This document shows positions 1 through 5,985 of a stretch of 14,853 nt of DNA, piece by piece; positions within the stretch are counted from its first letter, which is position 1, and each line of letters begins with the position of its first letter. The notes under the pieces were generated by a model. It was not told the origin of the DNA. It did not search any database and saw only the letters and a list, made by a program, of their open reading frames with translations. Source of the DNA: Myxococcota bacterium (GTDB taxonomy: Bacteria; Myxococcota_A; UBA9160; PR03); NCBI GenBank assembly GCA_030066475.1, contig JASJBO010000165.1, positions 1 through 14,853 on the forward strand, read 5' to 3'. A program made the position numbers and the translations under genes.

Positions 1-86
1 GGGCGCCGGAGGTGAACCGGCGGGTCGAGGAGGAGCTGCTGCCGCTGTGGCTGCAGCAGCGCGGCCTCGAGGGGTACGCGCCGTGA
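1..86 (+). CDS. C-terminal end of an unidentified protein (partial)
   Basis: Only the last 27 complete codons are present (frame starting at base 3), ending in GLEGYAP and a TGA at 84-86. The tail is acidic and leucine-rich, with VEEELLPLW followed by LQQRGLEGY, and is probably helical. It is too short to assign to a family. The stop overlaps the GTG start of the next gene (GTGA, 83-86). The protein is therefore probably co-translated with the NadC-like and MoCF-domain genes and may belong to the same pathway. Its identity would have to come from the sequence upstream of the window. Confidence 0.6.
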   Translation, partial: APEVNRRVEEELLPLWLQQRGLEGYAP

Positions 87-907
87 ACGAGATCCCGGGC
101 GTCGACGACATCCGCGACGAGATCTTCCGGTCGCTCGCCGGACGCGAGGTGACGGCGGTCGTCGAGGCGGACGCGGCGGGCCTCGTCGCGTGCCTCGGCC
201 ACGCGGCCGAGCGCGGGCGGGCGCTGGGCCTGCACGTGGAGCCTCTCTGCGACGACGGGGACGAGGTCGGGGCCGGCGACGCGCTGCTGCGACTCCGCGG
301 TGACGCGAAGACGATGACCGTCGCCGAGGAGACCCTGATCGGCCTGGTCGCCAAGCCGTCCGGTATCGCCACGGCGACCCGGCGGCTGGTGGACGAGGCG
401 CGTGGGCGCCTCCGCATCGTCGGGGGGGCGTGGAAGAAGGCGCCGCCCGAGACGAAGGCGCTGGTGCGGCACGCCGTCGCCGTCGGGGGCGCGAGCGGGC
501 GCATGGCCGAGCACCCGATGGTGTACCTCGACAAGAACTACGTGCGGATGCTGGGCGGCCTGCGCGGCGCGCTCGAGGCCGTCGCGCATCTCGAGGCGCA
601 CCGGAAGGTCGTGCAGCTCAGCGGCGAGGAGGCGTCGCTCTTCGACGAGGCGAAGCTCGCCGTCGCGCTCGGCGCAACGACGGTCTTCGTCGACACCGGC
701 GTCCCGGCCGACATCAAGCCCGTGGTCGAGGCGCTCGACGCGATCGGCGCGCGCGAGCGCGTGCTGGTGGCCTTCGCCGGCGGCGTCGGGCACGGCGACC
801 TCGACGAGCTGGTGCGGCTCGGCGCCGATGCCCTCTGCATCGGCCGCTCGATCGTCGACGCGCCGCTGCTCGACCTGCGGCTGCGCGTGCTGGGGGTCTC
901 GTCGTGA
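83..907 (+). CDS. Divergent quinolinate phosphoribosyltransferase (NadC)-like protein
   Basis: The protein is 274 aa if it starts at GTG 83, which overlaps the preceding stop; an upstream in-frame start would lie inside the previous gene. The order of blocks follows type II phosphoribosyltransferases such as NadC and ModD: an N-terminal alpha/beta sandwich, then SGIAT at residues 93-97, a GG at 135-136, and a barrel with VQLSG, VFVDTG, AFAGGV and CIGRSIVDAP near the C-terminus. True NadC makes nicotinate mononucleotide from quinolinate and PRPP. Its TRKTxPGLR, HR and IKDNH motifs are here GAWKKAPPETK (about 115-125), GRM (139-141) and YLDKNY (148-153). The scaffold is kept but substrate chemistry probably differs, so I give no nadC symbol. 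It overlaps the MoCF-domain gene by GTGA. ModD-like is an alternative, but no molybdate transporter is visible. Confidence 0.8.
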   Translation: MNEIPGVDDIRDEIFRSLAGREVTAVVEADAAGLVACLGHAAERGRALGLHVEPLCDDGDEVGAGDALLRLRGDAKTMTVAEETLIGLVAKPSGIATATRRLVDEARGRLRIVGGAWKKAPPETKALVRHAVAVGGASGRMAEHPMVYLDKNYVRMLGGLRGALEAVAHLEAHRKVVQLSGEEASLFDEAKLAVALGATTVFVDTGVPADIKPVVEALDAIGARERVLVAFAGGVGHGDLDELVRLGADALCIGRSIVDAPLLDLRLRVLGVSS

Positions 908-1827
908 GCGCCGGCATGGGCTGGGACACGCTCGAGAAGACCGAGATCCGGATCGAGCGGATCGGCCTCGCCGGCGCCAACCTGACCGAGCTCGCCAAGG
1001 TGGTGGCCGACGTGCTCGGCCTGCCTCACGACGAGGTGCTGGTGATCGACGCGCGCGACGACCTGCTCGCGCTCGACGTGCTGCGCCGCTCGATCGACGC
1101 CTACCAGCTCGTCGGCAAGCGCGAAGCCATGTTGCGGGCGATCGGCCAGCTCGAGGGCGTCACGGTCACCGAGAAGACGGATCTCTGCGCCGAGGGCATG
1201 TTCGGCTGGCTCGCCTTCGACGAGACGGAGGGCCGCGCGGCGCTCGACCGCTCGGTGGAGATGATGCGCGAGATCGACGCGCGCATCCGGATGCGGGCCG
1301 TGGTCTTCCCGACCGGCAACGAGGTCGTGGCCGGCCAGATCGTCGACACCAACACGCCGCTGATCCGCTCGAAGCTCGAGCAGGCCGGCTATGTGGTCGA
1401 CGAGCGGCCGCCGCTGCGCGACGACCGCGCGCTGATCGAAGGCGCGCTCCGAAGCGCGGTCCTGGACGAGGGATACGGCCTCGTGGTCACGACCGGCGGG
1501 GTCGGTGCCGAGACCAAGGACTGCACCATCGAGGCGCTCCAGGCCGTCGATCCCACCGCGTCGACGCCGTACCTGTGCCGCTTCGAGCAGGGGCACGGCC
1601 GACACGCGAAGGACGGCGTGCGCATCGGTGTCGGGTGCGCCGGGACGGGCATCCTGCTCTCGCTGCCGGGCCCGAACGACGAGGTCGAGCTCGGCATCGA
1701 CGCCGCGCTTCGGCCGCTGGCCGAGCAGGCGGAGCCGGCCGAGATCGCGGGTGAGGTGGCGGCGGTGCTGCGCGAGCGACTGAGCGAGAAGATGCGGAGC
1801 TGGCGCGCGCCTGCACGCGCTCGGTGA
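904..1827 (+). CDS. MoCF (MoaB/CinA-type) molybdopterin-binding-fold protein
   Basis: The protein is 307 aa from GTG 904, which overlaps the upstream stop; ATG 916 is an alternative start four codons later. Residues 1 to about 130 form an N-terminal region that I cannot assign. From about residue 131 there is a MoCF-type domain: VFPTGNEV at 134-141, then GQIVDTNTP, and VTTGGVGAE at 195-203, as in MogA/MoaB/CinA proteins. A GRHAKDGV stretch and a PGPNDEVEL stretch follow. The domain binds molybdopterin in MogA and MoaB, and acts as an ADP-ribose pyrophosphatase in the CinA branch. The CinA C-terminal NMN deamidase domain is absent. Pairing with a NadC-like gene argues for handling a nicotinate or pyridine dinucleotide rather than for molybdenum cofactor synthesis, but this is inference. 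Confidence 0.8.
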   Translation: MSAGMGWDTLEKTEIRIERIGLAGANLTELAKVVADVLGLPHDEVLVIDARDDLLALDVLRRSIDAYQLVGKREAMLRAIGQLEGVTVTEKTDLCAEGMFGWLAFDETEGRAALDRSVEMMREIDARIRMRAVVFPTGNEVVAGQIVDTNTPLIRSKLEQAGYVVDERPPLRDDRALIEGALRSAVLDEGYGLVVTTGGVGAETKDCTIEALQAVDPTASTPYLCRFEQGHGRHAKDGVRIGVGCAGTGILLSLPGPNDEVELGIDAALRPLAEQAEPAEIAGEVAAVLRERLSEKMRSWRAPARAR

Positions 1828-1834
1828 CGCCGCC

Positions 1835-2110
1835 ATGGGGGAGAAGAGCAGGAGAGCCATCGGCGTCACGAGGTACCCGTGGTGGTCCCTCGGCGCAGGG
1901 CTCCTGCTGGGCGCCACCCTCGCGGCCGCCGTGGCGCTCTTCGGTCCCGACGGAGAGGAGCGGCTGTGGAGCGGTGTCCGGCTGACCGGCCGGGTCTCGT
2001 TCCTGCTCTTCCTCGTTCCGCTGGCGGCTCGACCGCTCGACGTCCTGATCGGAAGCGCTTGGACCCGCTCCCCGCTCGCCTGGCGCGGCGACTTCGGCCT
2101 GGCCGTCCCG
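1835..2110 (+). pseudogene. 5' remnant of a ferric-reductase-like membrane protein
   Basis: ATG 1835 begins 7 nt after the MoCF gene. About 90 codons look authentic: a basic start, one hydrophobic helix (residues ~17-36, LLLGATLAAAVALFG) and a second segment with LTGRVSFLLFLVPLAARPLD, followed by TRSPLAWRGDFGLA. This pattern resembles the start of YedZ/ferric-reductase-like heme membrane proteins, which normally continue with several more helices and histidine ligands. None follows. After about base 2105-2125 the frame enters sequence that is coding on the opposite strand (amidohydrolase remnant) and stops at 2227 as 130 aa. I read this as a gene cut by a deletion. The family call is tentative because the diagnostic helices are gone. 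Confidence 0.6.
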
Positions 2111-2119
2111 AGCGCAGGA

Positions 2120-2519
2120 TCGTGCCGGCGGGTGTGCACCGGACCCCTCGCCACGCGGTCGGGATCGAAGACGACCACGTCGGCGTGCCAGCCGGGCTCG
2201 AGCCGTCCGCGCTCGGCGATTCCGTAGAGCCGCGCCGGCACGTCGGTGAGCTGGCGGACCGCCTCCTCGAGCGGGAGGAGATCGTGCTCGCGGTTGTCGC
2301 CCAGCATCACGGTGGAGAACGCGAAGGTGTCGATCATGTCGAGGTGCGCGCCGGCGTCGGAGGCGCCGAGCACCGCGCGCGGGTCGGTCCAGGTCCGCGC
2401 CCGCAGCTGCCAGTCCTCCGGCGCGTTGCCGCCGGGTGTCGCACGCCGAGGCTGCCGGGGCGGGGCGGGGCGCCGGTGCCGTCGATGAGCGTGCCGCCGT
2501 CGATGCGCAGGTCGAGCAC
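2120..2519 (-). pseudogene. Deleted remnant of an N-acyl-D-amino-acid deacylase-type amidohydrolase
   Basis: On the minus strand a GTG at 2519-2517, preceded by GGAGGAG (2525-2531), opens a typical amidohydrolase N-terminus: LDLRIDGGTLIDGTGAPPRP. After about 27 codons, near 2431-2443, the reading frame shifts and the text jumps to the C-terminal part of the family: GNAPEDWQLRARTW, GASDAGAHLDMIDTF (with the SDAGAHLD Asp), LTDVPARLYGIAERGRL and GWHADVVVFDP. It then breaks off after GPVHTR near 2128. Intact members are usually 500-600 residues, so roughly 400 central residues, including the metal-binding histidines, are missing, together with the C-terminal tail. Two separate lesions make a functional product very unlikely. 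The family would hydrolyse N-acyl-D-amino acids or related amides. Confidence 0.78.
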
Positions 2520-2636
2520 GGGGACTCCTCCTGGGGTGACGAGTCAGCCTAGCCCGCACCGGCCGCCGTTCGGGCCGCTCGATCAGGGCCGGGCGGGTGC
2601 GTCGAGTCCGCGCGCGTCCGCGGGCGTGGTTCGCGC

Positions 2637-2642
2637 TACGGT
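2637..2642 (+). promoter_or_regulatory. Possible -10 element (TACGGT) before the thiolase-like gene
   Basis: GCTACGGT lies about 62 nt upstream of the GTG start at 2705. Comparable TACGnT boxes sit directly before gpsA (8927-8932) and just after the nitrate-reductase operon (13355-13360). No convincing -35 hexamer is seen. The rest of 2520-2704 shows no gene. This is a weak, pattern-only call. Confidence 0.2.
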
Positions 2643-2704
2643 GACGGCTGCGTCGCGCACGGGGACGAGTGCGGACTGCACCAGCGGAGAACGAGGAGGA
2701 GCGC

Positions 2705-4150
2705 GTGCATCCCCAGACCCCCGTGCTCGTCGGCGCCTGCGCCGTCCAGCAGCGCTGCGAGCACCCGGACGACGGCGTCGAGCCCGTCGAGCTGATGGCC
2801 CGCGCGCTCGAGGGGGCCGCCGAGGACGCCGGGAGCCGCGCGCTGCTCGGGCTCGCCGACGGCGTGCGCGTGCCGCGCGGCTTCTGGGACTACTCGGATC
2901 CGGCTCGCCTCGTCGCCGAGCGGCTGGGCGCGAGCGGTGCGCGCACCCAGCTCGCCCAGATCGGCGTGCTCCAGACCGCGCTGCTCGGCCGCGCGGCGGC
3001 GGACATCGCGAGCGGGCGCGCGAGCGTCGTGCTGGTCGCGGGCGGCGAGACGAAGCACCGCGCGCAGTGCGCCCAGCGCCTCGGCGTGGCGGAGCGGCGC
3101 ACGGCGCAGACCGGCGTCGCGCCGGACGAGGTGCTCGAGCCGCACCGCGAGGTGGTGCATCCGCGCGAGCTCGAGCTGGGGATCGCGATGCCCGTGAACC
3201 AGTACGCGGTGGTCGAGAACGCGCTGCGCGCCGCGGACGGGCAGGACCTCGAGACCCACCGCGACGCGGTCGCGCGGCTCTGGTCCGGCATGAGCGAGGT
3301 GGCGGCGCGCAATCCGGACGCCTGGAGCCGGGAGGTCGTCAAGCCCGAGGCGATTCGCGACGCCGACCGTCGCAACCGCTGGATCGCGTTCCCGTACACG
3401 AAGCGCCACAACTCGAACTGGAACGTGGATCAGGCGGCCGGCCTGATCCTGTGCGCGCTCGGCACCGCCCGGCGTCTGGGCCTCGACGAGTCGCGCTTCG
3501 TGTTCCCGCTGGCCGTCGCCGACTCGAACCACATGGTGTCGCTCGCCGAGCGGCGCGACCTGCACCGCACGCCCGGCTTCGCACACGCGGGCCGCGCGGT
3601 GACGGAGGCCGCCGGGGTCGCGCCCGCCGAGGCGGCGGCGCGCGAGCTCTACAGCTGCTTCCCCTCGGCCGTGCGCGTGCAGCAGCGCGAGCTCGGCCTC
3701 GACCCGACCCTGCCGGTGACGGTGACGGGCGGCATGGCCTTCGCGGGCGGTCCGCTCAACAACTTCGTGCTCCAGGCGACCGTGAAGATGGCGCAGGAGC
3801 TGCGCGCCGCGCCCGGCGCGACCGGTCTGGTCGACGCGGTGAGCGGCTTCCTCACCAAGCAGGGCGTGAGCCTCTGGGCCTCGCGTCCCCCCGAGGCGCC
3901 CTTCCGCCACGTGGACGTCTCGGAGCGGACCGCGGCCGACCTGCCGACGATCGAGGTCGTCGACCGCGCGGACGGCGAGGGCCGCCTCGCCTCCTACACG
4001 GTGCAGTACCTCGGCGGCGAGCCGGTGCGCTCGATCCTGCTGCTCGATCTCGACGACGGGCGCCGGGTGCTGCGCGCGGACGACGACCCCGGGCTCCTCG
4101 CCGCGCTCACCGAGGAGGAGTGGATCGGCCGGCGCCTCCCGGCCGGCTGA
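2705..4150 (+). CDS. Thiolase-like protein (TLP1-like acetyl-CoA acetyltransferase homologue)
   Basis: The product is 481 aa from GTG 2705, chosen because GAGGAGGA at 2693-2700 sits 4 nt upstream; an in-frame start at 2669 lacks such a site. The fold is thiolase: ASGRASVVLVAGGE, a RWIAFPYTKRHNSNWNVDQAA stretch (about 221-241), YSCFPSAV from residue 316, and TGGMAFAGGPLNN from residue 341. A C-terminal domain of about 80-100 residues follows, as in mycobacterial thiolase-like protein type 1 (TLP1). The nucleophilic Cys position reads IGVLQ (86-90), NEAF is replaced by YSCFPSA, and the GHP histidine by GGP. Ordinary thiolytic activity is therefore unlikely; TLP1 proteins are reported to lack thiolase activity but can bind CoA-type ligands. 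The monooxygenase gene starts 16 nt downstream, implying a shared transcript for oxidative lipid, ketone or sterol metabolism. Confidence 0.85.
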   Translation: MHPQTPVLVGACAVQQRCEHPDDGVEPVELMARALEGAAEDAGSRALLGLADGVRVPRGFWDYSDPARLVAERLGASGARTQLAQIGVLQTALLGRAAADIASGRASVVLVAGGETKHRAQCAQRLGVAERRTAQTGVAPDEVLEPHREVVHPRELELGIAMPVNQYAVVENALRAADGQDLETHRDAVARLWSGMSEVAARNPDAWSREVVKPEAIRDADRRNRWIAFPYTKRHNSNWNVDQAAGLILCALGTARRLGLDESRFVFPLAVADSNHMVSLAERRDLHRTPGFAHAGRAVTEAAGVAPAEAAARELYSCFPSAVRVQQRELGLDPTLPVTVTGGMAFAGGPLNNFVLQATVKMAQELRAAPGATGLVDAVSGFLTKQGVSLWASRPPEAPFRHVDVSERTAADLPTIEVVDRADGEGRLASYTVQYLGGEPVRSILLLDLDDGRRVLRADDDPGLLAALTEEEWIGRRLPAG

Positions 4151-4166
4151 GCCCCGGGCCGAATCG

Positions 4167-5789
4167 ATGTCGACGGAAGCAACCGAACGCTTCGACGTGA
4201 TCGTGGTGGGAGCCGGCTTCGGCGGCCTCTACGCGCTCCACAAGCTGCGCGGGCAGGGCTTGCGCGTACGCGTGCTCGAGGCCGGCGACGACGTGGGCGG
4301 CACCTGGTACTGGAACCGCTACCCGGGCTGTCGCTGCGACGTCCCGAGCGTGGAGTACTCCTACAGCTTCTCGCCGGAGCTCGAGCAGGAGTGGGAGTGG
4401 ACGGAGGTGATGGCCGCCCAGCCCGAGATCCTCCGCTACGCCCGGCACGTGGCCGACCGCTTCGATCTGAGGAGGGACATCTCGTTCCGGACGCGGGTCG
4501 CCGCGGCGCGCTACGACGACGCGAGCGGCGGCTGGCACGTCGAGACGCAGGACGGAGAACGCCTGGTCGCGCGCTTCTTCGTCCTCGCGACGGGCTGCCT
4601 GTCCACGCCCAACACGCCGCCGATCGAGGGCGCGTCCGACTTCGCGGGGCCGGTCTACCACACGGGTGCCTGGCCCCACGAGGGCGTGGACTTCCGCGGC
4701 GTCCGCGTGGGAATCATCGGAACCGGGTCCTCGGGCGTCCAGGCGATCCCGGTCCTCGCCGAGCAGGCGGAGCACCTCACCGTGTTCCAGCGCACGCCCA
4801 ACTACACCGTGCCGGCCGGGAACCACCCGCTGAGCCGCGAGGATCTCCAGCGCGTGAAGGAGAGCTACGCGCGGATCCGTCGCGCCGAGCGCCACTCGCT
4901 GGGCGGCTTCATCTTCGGCTTCGGCGGCGGGAGGGCGTTCATCGGGCCCACCGAGCTGCTGCTCGAGACCACGGAAGCGGAGCGGCAGGCGGTGATGGAG
5001 GCGGAGGGCTTCGCGGCGCTCCGTCGCTACCTCGACATCGGGCTGAATGCCGAGGCCAACGAGCTGGCGTGCGAGATGTACCGCGAGCTCCTGAGACGAC
5101 AGGTGAAGGACCCCGAGACCGCGGAAGGGCTGTCCCCGCGCGGCTACCCGATCGGCTGCAAGCGCCCGGTGATCGACACCGGCTACCTCGGCACCTTCAA
5201 CCGGGACGACGTCACCCTCGTCGACCTGCGTCGGGGTGGCATCGAGCGGATCACCCCCACCGCCGTCGAGACGCTCCAGGGGACCTTCGAGATCGACGCG
5301 CTGGTCTACGCCACGGGCTTCGACGCCATGACCGGCACGATCCTGCGCATCGACATCCGCGGCCGGCAGGGGGCGCATCTGCGCGAGGCGTGGGAGGCCG
5401 GTCCCTGCAGCTACCTGGGGCTGCAGGTGCACGGCTTCCCCAACCTGTTCACGATCACCGGCCCGGGAAGCCCGTCGGTGCTCAGCAACATGATCGTGTC
5501 GATCGAGCAGCACGTGGACTGGATTGCGGAGTGCATCGCACACCTGGACGAGAAGGGTCTCTCGCGCATCGAGCCGGAGGCCGAGGCGCAGGCCGGCTGG
5601 GTCGAGCACGTCAACGAGGTCGCCCGGGGAACCATGCTGACGGCGCCGAGCTGCCAGTCCTGGTACCTGGGCGCGAACATCCCGGGCAAGCCGCGGATCT
5701 TCATGCCCTACGTCGGCGGGGTGGGCCAGTACCGCAAGATCTGCGACGAGATCGCGGCCGACGGCTACCGCGGCTTCGGTCTGTCGTAG
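4167..5789 (+). CDS. Class B flavin monooxygenase (Baeyer-Villiger type)
   Basis: The 540-aa protein has the full fingerprint of a Baeyer-Villiger monooxygenase: an FAD Rossmann motif GAGFGG (15-20), the GGTWYWNRYPG block (about 44-54) with the following CRCDVPS, the BVMO signature FAGPVYHTGAWP (159-170, FxGxxxHxxxWP), an NADPH Rossmann motif GTGSSG (185-190), GCKRP with the conserved active-site Arg, and the ATGFD motif. It is expected to use NADPH and O2 in the cytoplasm to insert oxygen next to a ketone, giving an ester or lactone. The substrate cannot be read from the sequence. Length matches cyclohexanone and phenylacetone monooxygenases. Start is ATG 4167, with no strong ribosome-binding site. 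The close upstream thiolase-like gene suggests a pathway in which ketones are oxidised and the products handled as acyl-CoA. Confidence 0.93.
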   Translation: MSTEATERFDVIVVGAGFGGLYALHKLRGQGLRVRVLEAGDDVGGTWYWNRYPGCRCDVPSVEYSYSFSPELEQEWEWTEVMAAQPEILRYARHVADRFDLRRDISFRTRVAAARYDDASGGWHVETQDGERLVARFFVLATGCLSTPNTPPIEGASDFAGPVYHTGAWPHEGVDFRGVRVGIIGTGSSGVQAIPVLAEQAEHLTVFQRTPNYTVPAGNHPLSREDLQRVKESYARIRRAERHSLGGFIFGFGGGRAFIGPTELLLETTEAERQAVMEAEGFAALRRYLDIGLNAEANELACEMYRELLRRQVKDPETAEGLSPRGYPIGCKRPVIDTGYLGTFNRDDVTLVDLRRGGIERITPTAVETLQGTFEIDALVYATGFDAMTGTILRIDIRGRQGAHLREAWEAGPCSYLGLQVHGFPNLFTITGPGSPSVLSNMIVSIEQHVDWIAECIAHLDEKGLSRIEPEAEAQAGWVEHVNEVARGTMLTAPSCQSWYLGANIPGKPRIFMPYVGGVGQYRKICDEIAADGYRGFGLS

Positions 5790-5804
5790 GAGAGCACGAG
5801 CAGC

Positions 5805-5819
5805 CCGAGCGTTGCTCGG
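5805..5819 (+). terminator. Short GC hairpin after the monooxygenase gene
   Basis: CCGAGC-GTT-GCTCGG forms a perfect 6-bp stem with a 3-nt loop 15 nt beyond the stop codon. No T-run follows, so this is not a classic intrinsic terminator; it may be a 3'-end-stabilising or Rho-linked structure. Confidence 0.3.
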
Positions 5820-5970
5820 ACGGAGTGCCGCGACGACCCGCGTTCTCAGGCTCCGGGAATCGGCAGACGTCGTCGCCGAGCGGACTCGCCGCGCGCGACG
5901 TGCTCGCACCGCTTCTTCGCCGGCCGCGCTCGATGGAAACGCCCCGAGCGGAATGCTAGACCCGCCGATC

Positions 5971-5979
5971 GGAGGGAGG
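5971..5979 (+). promoter_or_regulatory. Shine-Dalgarno that selects a TTG start
   Basis: GGAGGGAGG lies 6 nt before TTG 5986. It would lie inside the coding region if ATG 5953 were used. Together with the clean lipoprotein signal peptide that starts at 5986, it decides the start of the sulfatase-fold gene. Confidence 0.65.
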
Positions 5980-5985
5980 CCCGCG

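Noticed and set aside
83..907. Calling the gene nadC or modD
   Set aside because: Key catalytic motifs differ, and neither NAD biosynthesis partners nor a molybdate transporter is present.
538..2559. A 673-codon open frame on the - strand
   Set aside because: Only its first part (2440-2120) reads as a real protein, the amidohydrolase remnant. The rest is antisense to the MoCF and NadC-like genes and is low-complexity His/Arg/Ala sequence.
1879..4200. A 773-codon + strand frame across the scar and the thiolase gene
   Set aside because: The translation is Arg/Ala/Pro-rich and has no motifs; the thiolase-like protein in another frame explains the region.
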